Shown here piece after piece: positions 1-5,412 of a DNA stretch of 5,412 nt. The first letter of the stretch is position 1; each line of letters starts with the position of its first letter. The translations under genes and the position numbers were made by a program. The notes beneath the pieces are model-generated. The model was not told where the DNA came from. It worked only from the letters and a program-made list of their open reading frames with translations, and searched no databases. This DNA is from Planctomycetota bacterium (lineage in GTDB: Bacteria > Planctomycetota > Planctomycetia > Pirellulales > Thermoguttaceae), in contig DQVB01000288.1 of NCBI GenBank assembly GCA_015661985.1, positions 1 to 5,412 of the forward strand. The letters are read 5' to 3'.

Positions 1-214
1 CGTCACCCTGGAGGACGAGACGGGCCAAGCCAATCTGATCGTCCGTCCCGATGTGTGGCGACGGTGGCGCACGGCGGCCCTGCAGGCTACGATCCTCTTG
101 GCCCGCGGCCGACTCCAGCGGCAAGGCAGCGTCGTCCATGTGGTGGTCGGCCATCTGCTTGACCTTTCCGACAAGCTCAAAACGCTGACTACCTGCCCGC
201 GGGACTTCTGCTGA
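1..214 (+). CDS. dnaE2: Error-prone DNA polymerase DnaE2, C-terminal end (5' partial)
   Basis: This is the last 70 codons of a longer gene that enters from the left edge; the frame begins at base 2 and ends at TGA 212-214. The fragment opens with VTLEDETGQANLIV, continues with RPDVWRRWR and an LLARGRLQRQG strand, then VVHVVVGHLLDLS, and ends in PRDFC. This is the pattern of the OB-fold at the end of bacterial DnaE2 (ImuC), the C-family polymerase used with ImuA and ImuB in damage-induced mutagenic translesion synthesis. The DETG-x-AN-L-IV motif and a terminal RDF are typical of DnaE2, whereas replicative DnaE1 usually has further sequence after its OB domain. The catalytic palm and PHP domains lie outside the window, so activity cannot be judged. 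A DnaE1 or another OB-fold protein is the alternative, but less likely. Confidence 0.78.
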   Translation, partial: VTLEDETGQANLIVRPDVWRRWRTAALQATILLARGRLQRQGSVVHVVVGHLLDLSDKLKTLTTCPRDFC

Positions 215-315
215 CGGCCCGCCAAAACGGTCGGTGCGGGCAACCTTTGGACCCCCGCTGGCCCTTTCCGCTCCGCCTTTTCTCCGCAGGAGTGGTTCGG
301 CTCAACGGAAACGGT

Positions 316-344
316 TTGCAAAACGGGCGGACGGTAAATACCAT
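316..344 (+). promoter_or_regulatory. Candidate sigma70-like promoter upstream of the esterase gene
   Basis: TTGCAA (316-321) and TACCAT (339-344) are separated by 17 bases and each matches four of six bases of the -35 and -10 consensus. The site lies in the 207-bp gap between the polymerase end and the esterase and is the most A/T-rich stretch there. TAAATA (335-340) is an overlapping alternative -10 with poorer spacing. In GC-rich DNA such matches occur by chance, and planctomycete promoters are poorly defined, so this is only a candidate. Confidence 0.22.
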
Positions 345-407
345 AGCGAACACGCCTCGCGGCAGCGCGCCGCAGAGGGCCCGGCCAGGTGGTTCGGAGA
401 CGCTGTA

Positions 408-413
408 GAGGAG
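408..413 (+). promoter_or_regulatory. Shine-Dalgarno of the esterase gene
   Basis: GAGGAG lies 8 bases before ATG 422. It decides the start: an in-frame GTG at 389 would add 11 charged residues in front of the signal peptide and has no comparable site upstream. Confidence 0.7.
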
Positions 414-421
414 ATCAAACC

Positions 422-1714
422 ATGCGTCAGGGTGCCTTTACCGTTGTGTTGGTTTCGCTCAGCGCGGGTTGGCTGGCCGCGCCTGCTGGAGCCCAGCAGT
501 GGGAGGTCAATTACGACGAAAACAAAGTTCCCCAATATGAACTGCCGGATCCCCTGGTCCTTGCCGACGGCCAACCCGTGCGCGACGCCCAGACGTGGTA
601 CACCAAGCGGCGGCCGGAGATCCTGCGACTCTTCGAGCAGTACGTTTATGGCAAGGTCCCTCCGCGGCCCGAGGGGATGAAGTTCCAGCTCCAGTTGCTC
701 GCCCGCGACGCCCTGGAGGGCAAGGCCATTCGGAAACAGGTCCGCATCCTCCTGGCCGGCACCGCAGAGGGCCCGCATATCGACCTGCTTTTGTACGTGC
801 CCAGCGACGCGCCCAAGCCGGTCCCTGTGTTCATCGGTCTGAACTTCTACGGCAATCACACGGTCCATCCGGACCCGGGGATCCTGCTCTGCGAGTCGTG
901 GGTGCGGAACAATTCCCGTTATGGGATCGAGAACCACCGTGCCACGGAAGCTTCTCGAGGGGTGGCCCGCAGCCGCTGGGCAGTGGAGATGATTCTCCGG
1001 CGCGGCTACGGGCTGGCCACCGCCTACTACGGCGATATCGATCCCGATTTCGACGACGGGTTCCAGAACGGCGTGCATCCGTTGTTCTACAAGCCGGGCC
1101 AGACCAAGCCGGCCCCCGACGAGTGGGGCTCGATCGGCGCGTGGGCCTGGGGGCTGAGCCGGGCGATGGATTACTTCGAAACCGATCCCGACGTGGACCA
1201 GCGGCGCGTGGCCGTGATGGGCCATTCGCGATTGGGCAAGACGGCGCTGTGGGCTGGGGCTCAGGACACGCGCTTCGCCCTGGTCATTTCCAACAATTCG
1301 GGCTGCGGCGGGGCAGCGCTGAGTCGCCGCCGCTTCGGCGAAACCGTGGGGCGGATCAACACCTCCTTCCCCCATTGGTTCTGCGACAATTTCAACCAGT
1401 TCAACGACCGAGAAGACCAACTGCCCGTGGACCAGCATATGCTCATCGCCCTGATCGCTCCGCGGCCGGTCTACGTGGCCAGCGCCCAAGAGGACCGGTG
1501 GGCCGATCCACGCGGCGAGTTTCTGGCCGCCAAGGGCGCCGATCCCGTCTACCGGCTGCTGGGCACCGACGGGTTGGCCGTCGACGAAATGCCCCCGCTG
1601 AACCAACCGGTCATGAGTACGATCGGCTATCACATTCGCCGCGGCAAGCATGATGTGACCGATTTCGACTGGCAGCAGTACCTGAGGTTTGCCGACAAGC
1701 ATATGCGGCGTTAA
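422..1714 (+). CDS. Secreted CE15-like glucuronoyl/acetylxylan esterase (alpha/beta hydrolase)
   Basis: The protein has 430 residues and begins with a signal peptide (MRQGAFTVVL, then a hydrophobic core and an AGA-Q-Q cleavage-like site near residue 25), so it should be exported. The rest resembles bacterial carbohydrate esterase family 15, often annotated as glucuronyl esterase or acetylxylan esterase. CE15 enzymes cleave the ester linking xylan 4-O-methylglucuronate to lignin alcohols. The nucleophile elbow is GHSRLGK (267-273, Ser269), the form of the GCSRxGK motif seen in many bacterial members. SNNSGCGGAALSRR follows (290-303), and the catalytic His is probably His410 in GKHDVTDFDW. At the position where fungal enzymes carry the acidic residue (E of ESGxGG) this protein has Asn292. 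Glu357 or Asp358 in QEDRWADP is the likely replacement acid. The length suits a single-domain enzyme without a carbohydrate-binding module. The start ATG is set by GAGGAG at 408. Family assignment is strong; the substrate is inferred. Confidence 0.85.
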   Translation: MRQGAFTVVLVSLSAGWLAAPAGAQQWEVNYDENKVPQYELPDPLVLADGQPVRDAQTWYTKRRPEILRLFEQYVYGKVPPRPEGMKFQLQLLARDALEGKAIRKQVRILLAGTAEGPHIDLLLYVPSDAPKPVPVFIGLNFYGNHTVHPDPGILLCESWVRNNSRYGIENHRATEASRGVARSRWAVEMILRRGYGLATAYYGDIDPDFDDGFQNGVHPLFYKPGQTKPAPDEWGSIGAWAWGLSRAMDYFETDPDVDQRRVAVMGHSRLGKTALWAGAQDTRFALVISNNSGCGGAALSRRRFGETVGRINTSFPHWFCDNFNQFNDREDQLPVDQHMLIALIAPRPVYVASAQEDRWADPRGEFLAAKGADPVYRLLGTDGLAVDEMPPLNQPVMSTIGYHIRRGKHDVTDFDWQQYLRFADKHMRR

Positions 1715-1834
1715 GTGGGCGGCCTTCGTCGGCACGGCTCGATCGCGGGCCGGGGCCGGCACTTGATTTCAGCTCGCGCAGCTTTCAGAGCCTCGCATCG
1801 CTTCGGAACCAGACCAAAGGGACGGCACCTTCCG

Positions 1835-3300
1835 TTGCGGAAACTGGGGAAGTGGCATGGTAAGATCAAATGGACCGGCCGTCGGTTGTTCTGGCTGTTG
1901 GGCTTTGCGCTGTTGGGGGCCGTCGTCTCGCCTCGGGCCTTTGCGTCGCCGCAGATCCCCGGGGCGGCCCCCGGGCGGCCCATAGCCTTGGTGGGCGGCA
2001 CGATCCACAAGGTCGGTGGTCCTGCGATCACTGGCGGAACGTTGGTCTTCGAAAAGGGACGGGTCACGGCCGTGGGCCGTCGAGTGAAGGTGCCCGCGAA
2101 GGCCAAACGGATCGAGCTGCGAGGCCGCCACGTCTACCCGGGGTTGATCAACGCGTACGGCCAACTGGGTTTGGTGGAAATCAGCGCCGTGCGGGCAACG
2201 GTCGATTACCGTGAGACAGGCCGGTTGAACCCGAACGTCAAGGCGGAGGTAGCGTTCAACCCGGACAGCGAACTGATCCCCGTGACCCGTTCCGGCGGCG
2301 TGCTTGTGGCCCTATCGGCTCCGACCGGGGGGATCATTTCCGGCACCTCGGCCTTGATGCAGCTGGACGGCTGGAGTTGGGAGGAGATGACCGTCAAGGC
2401 CCCCGTGGGGATGCACGTCAGGTGGCCGCGGATGCCAGCCCCCTTGGCCTGGCCGGCCAAGCCGCCCGGTGGTTCGGGGGATCCGCTCGAGCCCTTGGAA
2501 CGATGTTTGGCCGACGCGCGGGCTTACCAAAAGGCCCGCGAAGCGGCTGCGGACGAGCATCCTGTGGATCTGCGCTGGGAGGCCCTCCTGCCCGTGCTGG
2601 CCGGCCAGCTGCCTCTGATCGTCGCGGCCGACCGTGTGGGGCAGATCCAAACCGCCGTGGCCTTCGCCCAGTGCCACGGAGTGAAACTGATCCTCCTGGG
2701 CGGCTACGACGCTCCGCTTTGCGCCGACCTACAACGGCGCGAAGTGCCGGTCATCGTGCGATCCACCCACCGGCTACCGCTTCGCCGCGACGATCCCTAC
2801 GATGCGGCGTACACGCTGCCGCAACGGCTGCGGGCCGCAGGCGTCCCGTTCTGCATCGCCTCACGCAACACGTACAACGCCCGCAACCTGGCTTTCGAAG
2901 CGGCCATGGCCGCCGCCTACGGACTGCCTCGCCAGGAGGCCCTGAAGGCGATCACCCTTTATCCGGCACGCATCCTTGGGTCGCCGACCGCCCGGGGAGC
3001 CTGGCGCCGGGCAAGGACGCCACGTTGCTTGTGACCGACGGCGATCCGCTGGAAACCACCACCCAGCTCCATGCCGCTTATATCCAGGGCCGGCCCGTAG
3101 ACCTGTCTGATCGCCACAAACAGCTGTGGCGCAAATACCGTGAAAAGTACCGCCGCCGCCGACTGGGACCACAGACTTGGTCAGCGGGGCAAAGGACGGG
3201 CCGTAGGCAAACTTTACGGGCCGAATCCCCTGTCGGGGCGCATACCGCAAGGCTCGCTGCATGCGGACAGGGGGTTGCAAAAGCCAGGTGGACTGGCTAA
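1835..3300 (+). CDS. Exported amidohydrolase-family protein, interrupted by a frameshift
   Basis: The first part reads from TTG 1835 to about 2980, and the intact frame then stops at TGA 3032-3034. The family's usual ending (DRPGSLAPGKDATLLVTDGDP, then AAYIQGRPVDLSDRHKQLWRKYREKY) continues in the next frame to TAA 3298-3300. Joined, about 488 residues. Residues 1-37 form a long signal peptide with a basic start, a core LFWLLGFALLGAVV and AFA before the cut. The composite beta domain follows (ALVGGTIHKV, GGTLVFEKGRVTAVG). The usual metal-binding GLID-x-H-x-H is replaced by PGLINAYGQLG (102-112), as in a subgroup with LVEISAVRATVD, so classic metal-dependent hydrolysis is doubtful. EALKAITLYPARILG marks the end of the barrel. 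The start is uncertain: GTG 1715, directly after the esterase stop, is in frame but would put about 40 residues in front of the signal peptide; a weak AAAGGGA lies 12 bases before TTG 1835. The last 45 or so residues do not look conserved, so the natural end may be earlier. Confidence 0.72.
2978..2980 (+). other. Frameshift site in the amidohydrolase gene
   Basis: The intact frame reads ILG-SPTARGAWRRARTPRCL-stop. Rereading the third G of GGG 2978-2980 as the first base of the next codon gives ILG-VADRPGSLAPGKDATL, which is the normal continuation in amidohydrolases. One G is therefore missing from a homopolymer (GGG where GGGG is expected). A homopolymer sequencing error or a recent inactivating deletion would both explain this. 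The bases CCTTGGG do not match the X-XXY-YYZ pattern of programmed -1 slippage. Confidence 0.8.
3224..3276 (+). other. Large inverted repeat (bulged hairpin) near the amidohydrolase end
   Basis: AATCCCCTGTC (3224-3234) pairs with GACAGGGGGTT (3266-3276), including one G-T pair. After a GGGG bulge (3235-3238), CGCAT (3239-3243) pairs with ATGCG (3261-3265). This makes about 16 base pairs around a 17-base loop. No T-tract follows closely, so it is not a standard intrinsic terminator. It falls in the poorly conserved tail of the amidohydrolase frame, which suggests that this stretch may be untranslated. Confidence 0.5.
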
Positions 3301-3314
3301 CAACATGGATGTTG
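3282..3314 (+). other. Two adjacent small hairpins
   Basis: AGCCAG (3282-3287) pairs with CTGGCT (3293-3298) around GTGGA, and CAACA (3301-3305) pairs with TGTTG (3310-3314) around TGGA. They follow the larger hairpin at 3224-3276, giving three stem-loops in 90 bases. The TAA that closes the shifted amidohydrolase frame (3298-3300) lies between them. Confidence 0.4.
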
Positions 3315-3518
3315 CTCCAAGCAAACGATGGGGCACAGCGGCGCGGGCTGCGGGTCTTTCTCGGTCACTTGGTAGCGGGGCCCGCAAGGTTGCCCATTTC
3401 TTCCCCTTTTTGGTGTATCGGAGTAACCGGTGGACGGACGTCGCTTTGATCGTTCGGCTGGCGGCCCGACGCCGGCGTACTCCGGCTGGAGGCGGTGTAT
3501 GGTTTTGACCTAGCTTGC

Positions 3519-3549
3519 CCCGGGTGCGGCCAACTGGCCGCGGCCCGGG
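3519..3549 (+). promoter_or_regulatory. Strong hairpin in the speD leader
   Basis: CCCGGG (3519-3524) pairs with CCCGGG (3544-3549), and inside it GCGGCC (3526-3531) pairs with GGCCGC (3536-3541) around an AACT loop; only T against GG is unpaired. That is 12 G-C pairs ending 12 bases before the Shine-Dalgarno. It leaves the ribosome site free, so it could stabilise the mRNA 5' end or belong to a leader control element. No T-tract follows, so termination is unlikely. The function is unproven. Confidence 0.45.
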
Positions 3550-3561
3550 AAGAGCCGAGCG

Positions 3562-3568
3562 AAGGAGG
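3562..3568 (+). promoter_or_regulatory. Shine-Dalgarno of speD
   Basis: AAGGAGG, close to the ideal anti-16S complement, lies 5 bases before ATG 3574. It is the strongest ribosome site in the window and fixes the speD start. Confidence 0.8.
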
Positions 3569-3573
3569 CGAAA

Positions 3574-3909
3574 ATGAGGGTCGGGACCCACGTCCTCGGA
3601 GAACTGTATGGCTGCTCCCCGGACGCACTGAAGGAGGTATCGGCGATACGCTGTCTGATGCGCCAGGTCGTCGATGCCTCCGGCTTCCATGTGGTGGGCG
3701 AACAGTTCCATCAATTCAACCCTCACGGTGTTACGGGCGTGCTGGTGCTGTCCGAGTCTCATTTCAGCATCCATACGTGGCCCGAACTGGGGCTGGTGGC
3801 GGCAGATATCTTCACCTGCGGTGAGCAGCAGAACGCTGTGGACGCCTTCCAGAAGCTGTGCGACCTCCTTCGACCGAGCAAGGTCACCAAACGGGTCATC
3901 ACGCGGTGA
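3574..3909 (+). CDS. speD: S-adenosylmethionine decarboxylase proenzyme (pyruvoyl-dependent)
   Basis: SpeD decarboxylates S-adenosylmethionine to give the aminopropyl donor for spermidine and longer or branched polyamines. It acts in the cytoplasm as a self-cleaving proenzyme. At 111 residues it matches the short class found in Thermotoga, Bacillus and archaea. The processing region is SESHFSIHTWPE (60-71): cleavage is expected between Glu61 and Ser62, and Ser62 becomes the pyruvoyl group. His67 and Cys82 (in DIFTCG) match the processing and catalytic His and Cys of the family. GFHVVGEQFHQFNPHGVTGVLVL precedes the cleavage site as expected. All key residues are present, so the enzyme should be active. 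AAGGAGG at 3562 sets the start. The stop overlaps the GTG start of bpsA (GTGA, 3906-3909), which indicates translational coupling and a shared pathway. Confidence 0.96.
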   Translation: MRVGTHVLGELYGCSPDALKEVSAIRCLMRQVVDASGFHVVGEQFHQFNPHGVTGVLVLSESHFSIHTWPELGLVAADIFTCGEQQNAVDAFQKLCDLLRPSKVTKRVITR

Positions 3910-4877
3910 AGCGCATGCATTTCCATATCGTTCGTGCGTTGGCCGACGGGCCCGCTTCCATCTGGAAGTTGCTCAGGCGAACGGACGGGCCCATCCGCCA
4001 CGTCTATGCGGCCTGCCGTGAGCTGGTGGCGGGCAACGTGATTCGCCACGAAGCAGGCCAGTTTGTGCTCACCGCGGGCCAACACCCTGTAGTGGCCGCC
4101 GCTTCTCGGCGCGACTTCCGCGACGTCAAAGACCAGCTGGCGCCGATCGTCCGCCAGGCGCCCGGGCCGGCGGCCGAGTATTTCCAGGAGCGACTGGTAC
4201 TGGAAGATCTGCTGAAGCGGCTCGATTTCGTCTACCAGCGAGGTGACTTGGCGGGGCGCCGCCTGTTCGTACTGGGTGACGACGACCTGTTCTCTTTGGC
4301 GGCCGCCCTGACCGGCTTGCCGGCGCGGGTCACCGTGGCCGAAATCGACCAGCGTCTGGTGCAGTTCATCGCTGATCAGGCGAAGCGGCGCCGTTTGGAG
4401 GTGGAAACGCTGCACTACAACGCGGCCGACCCGCTGCCCAAGCGATTTCGCCGTGCCTTCGACGTGTTCGTCACTGACCCGGTGGAAACACTGAAAGGGT
4501 TCACCACGACGATCTCTCGTGGCTTGGCTGCCCTAGGCCACCCTGGAACGGCCTACTTCGGACTGACTGAGCTGGAGTGTCCCCCGGTGCGCTGGATGGC
4601 CTTCCAACGCATGCTGCATCGAGCCGGACTGGTACTGACCGATATCCTCCGCGATCACAGCTGGTACGTGAACGAGGCGATCGATGAGGCGGAGCTGGCC
4701 CAAACGGCGTTGAAGCGGGAATACCCTTTCCAGCCGCTGCCGCCGCAGGATTGCCTCTGGTACCGGAGCTCCTTTCACCGAGCCGTCACGGTCCGACGGC
4801 CCACCCCACCCATCACCGGCCGCGTCAGATTTGACAAATCCTTTTACAGCGACCGATGGGTGATGACCACCAGCTGA
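3906..4877 (+). CDS. bpsA: Branched polyamine synthase BpsA (N4-bis(aminopropyl)spermidine synthase family)
   Basis: BpsA (DUF43, PF01861) transfers aminopropyl groups from decarboxylated SAM to the internal nitrogen of spermidine, giving N4-aminopropyl- and N4-bis(aminopropyl)spermidine, known from thermophilic archaea and bacteria such as Thermococcus and Thermus. From GTG 3906 it has 323 residues, close to the family size. Residues 5-60 resemble a winged helix (IVRALADGPASIWKLLRR, RHVYAACRELV), a region also found in other members. The transferase core follows: RLVLEDLLKRLDFVYQRGDLAGRRL, the family GDDD motif at 124-127 (LFVLGDDDLFSLAAAL), an acidic strand VAEIDQRLV at 144-152, and the conserved TDPVETLKGF at 190-199. 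The gene overlaps speD by GTGA. ATG 3915 is an alternative start with GGTGA just upstream and would cost three residues. Family and pathway are strongly supported; the exact acceptor polyamine in this organism is inferred. Confidence 0.9.
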   Translation: MKRMHFHIVRALADGPASIWKLLRRTDGPIRHVYAACRELVAGNVIRHEAGQFVLTAGQHPVVAAASRRDFRDVKDQLAPIVRQAPGPAAEYFQERLVLEDLLKRLDFVYQRGDLAGRRLFVLGDDDLFSLAAALTGLPARVTVAEIDQRLVQFIADQAKRRRLEVETLHYNAADPLPKRFRRAFDVFVTDPVETLKGFTTTISRGLAALGHPGTAYFGLTELECPPVRWMAFQRMLHRAGLVLTDILRDHSWYVNEAIDEAELAQTALKREYPFQPLPPQDCLWYRSSFHRAVTVRRPTPPITGRVRFDKSFYSDRWVMTTS

Positions 4878-4985
4878 ACTCTGCAGAACTGGAGTAGGCC
4901 CCGCCAGCCGAGCAGGAGACGGATCCAACTTCCCACCCACAACTAAGCTCCAGCAACGTGCGCTCACCAGGTGCATCATCATGCA
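4878..4985. other. Convergent intergenic gap
   Basis: This 108-bp gap separates the bpsA stop from the stop of the minus-strand redoxin gene. I see no stem followed by a T-run on either strand. Only weak inverted repeats exist, for example CTGGAG (4889-4894) with CTCCAG (4948-4953) 53 bases apart. Confidence 0.4.
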
Positions 4986-5412
4986 TCAATTGAAAAGCGC
5001 CAGCACATACACCTTCCACATGCCCGGGGCGGAACACGCCCCACGCCTTGGGCCCCGTGCACCGGCGTCACGGGGGAGCGGGAGCATACAGGCCCATTCG
5101 CTCTCCGGATACAGCGCCACTTGCCACAGCTTCCACAGCAGATTGTCACCGCGGATGGCATCGGCGATCACACGGCCATCAGGACCGATGAGCATCTTCC
5201 CCGGCAAAGCGCTGACATTGTACCGACCGAACGTTTCGCCAGCCACGTTGGCCAGCCCGATCGGAAAAGTTAACCCCTTCTCTTGGGCAAACGCTCGTAC
5301 CTCTTCCAGCGGCACGGAATTGTGGTGGATCCCAATCACCACCACGCCCTCGGCAAATAGCTCGTGTCTGTCGGAAAAAGGATTTGGCTCTTGTTTTCGT
5401 GAGGATTTCTGC
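4986..5412 (-). CDS. Thioredoxin-fold protein, TlpA/redoxin-like, C-terminal part (5' partial)
   Basis: The frame runs on the minus strand from the right edge to TGA 4988-4986, about 141 visible codons. It stays open to the edge, so the real start is outside; a GTG at 5345 is internal and would cut the fold. Visible in order are HELFAEGVVVIGIHHNS (helix, then central strand), LEEVRAFAQEKGLTFPIGLAN, GETFGRYNVSALPGKMLIGPDGRVI with the expected cis-proline (ALP), and a final helix. These are features of TlpA, ResA and AhpC/TSA-type thioredoxin folds. The CxxC or peroxidatic Cys region would lie upstream, so reductase and peroxidase roles cannot be told apart. The last 40 or so residues, rich in Arg, Gly and Pro with three Cys, do not look like a typical redoxin end and may be an extension or a shifted frame. 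It is convergent with bpsA and probably unrelated. Confidence 0.7.
   Translation of the reverse strand, partial: QKSSRKQEPNPFSDRHELFAEGVVVIGIHHNSVPLEEVRAFAQEKGLTFPIGLANVAGETFGRYNVSALPGKMLIGPDGRVIADAIRGDNLLWKLWQVALYPESEWACMLPLPRDAGARGPRRGACSAPGMWKVYVLALFN

Larger units (their letters stand above)
3301..3573 (+). other. Intergenic region and leader of the polyamine operon
   Basis: I see no convincing gene here; the short open frames lack ribosome sites and conserved protein patterns. The region holds a small hairpin at its left end and a GC-rich stretch with GCGGGC (3343-3348) facing GCCCGC (3380-3385). A pyrimidine run with TTTTT follows at 3397-3411, and a strong hairpin lies just before the speD ribosome site. 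The GC-rich block plus pyrimidine run is a weak candidate terminator for upstream transcription. TTGACC at 3505-3510 resembles a -35 box but has no matching -10 at proper distance. No known riboswitch consensus was recognised. Confidence 0.4.

Noticed and set aside
217..240. Hairpin CCCGC/GCGGG after the polymerase stop as a terminator
   Set aside because: Only five pairs with a long loop, and no T-tract follows.
595..1653. A 352-codon plus-strand frame inside the esterase
   Set aside because: Its Arg/Gly/Pro/Ala-rich composition and lack of motifs mark it as an out-of-frame reading of the esterase.
302..1762. A 486-codon open frame on the minus strand opposite the esterase gene
   Set aside because: It is the antisense shadow of a GC-rich gene. 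The plus strand has a signal peptide, a Shine-Dalgarno and a full esterase pattern, while the minus product is low-complexity Pro/Arg/Gly/His-rich with no recognisable motif.
3343..3411. Intrinsic terminator: GCGGGC/GCCCGC stem and a pyrimidine run with TTTTT
   Set aside because: The six-pair stem has a loop of about 31 bases and the T-run begins well after it, interrupted by Cs, so it does not meet the usual terminator form.
3140..3508. Possible small gene between the amidohydrolase and speD
   Set aside because: The translated product has no conserved pattern, there is no Shine-Dalgarno, and the region is dominated by inverted repeats.
3505..3533. Promoter with TTGACC as -35 before speD
   Set aside because: No acceptable -10 hexamer occurs 16-18 bases downstream; that stretch is the G-C hairpin.
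3200..3573. tRNA, tmRNA, RNase P, SRP RNA or SAM riboswitch in the leader
   Set aside because: None of their conserved sequence cores, such as a T-loop GGTTCRA or the RNase P and SRP signatures, was found by eye.
3759..4415. A 218-codon minus-strand frame opposite speD and bpsA
   Set aside because: It runs antisense to two well-identified genes, has no recognisable domain and no ribosome site that I could see.

Overview
The window is GC-rich and densely coding. It looks like bacterial chromosome rather than phage, plasmid or mobile DNA; I see no transposase, integrase, tRNA, rRNA or CRISPR array. The protein repertoire suggests a planctomycete: a DnaE2-type polymerase end, an exported CE15-like carbohydrate esterase, an exported amidohydrolase relative that lacks metal ligands, and a SpeD plus BpsA pair. 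BpsA makes branched polyamines and is best known from thermophiles, so a thermophilic planctomycete (Thermogutta-like) is my best guess. That assignment is inferred from gene content, not demonstrated.

Layout. Bases 1-214 (+) are the last 70 codons of an error-prone DNA polymerase (DnaE2). After a gap of about 200 bp, with a weak candidate promoter and a clear Shine-Dalgarno, comes 422-1714 (+): a secreted 430-residue alpha/beta-hydrolase of the glucuronoyl/acetylxylan esterase type. Next, 1835-3300 (+) is an exported amidohydrolase-family protein whose reading frame is broken at 2978-2980; one extra G would restore a typical C-terminus. A region rich in inverted repeats follows (about 3200-3573). 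Then comes a tight two-gene operon: speD (3574-3909), a pyruvoyl S-adenosylmethionine decarboxylase, overlapping bpsA (3906-4877), an aminopropyltransferase with an N-terminal winged-helix-like segment. After a 108-bp convergent gap, 4986-5412 (-) holds the C-terminal part of a thioredoxin-fold (TlpA/redoxin-like) protein whose N-terminus is off the right edge.

How the genes work together. speD supplies decarboxylated SAM and bpsA uses it as aminopropyl donor, so these two form one pathway module; no spermidine or agmatine synthesis gene is present, so the acceptor polyamine must be made elsewhere. The esterase and the amidohydrolase are both exported and lie in tandem, but no common pathway is evident. 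The polymerase and redoxin fragments look like unrelated neighbours.

The most interesting points are the branched-polyamine operon in a probable planctomycete, the structured leader in front of it, the frameshifted amidohydrolase without its HxH motif, and the esterase that lacks the usual catalytic glutamate. I found no convincing evidence for a wholly new system.
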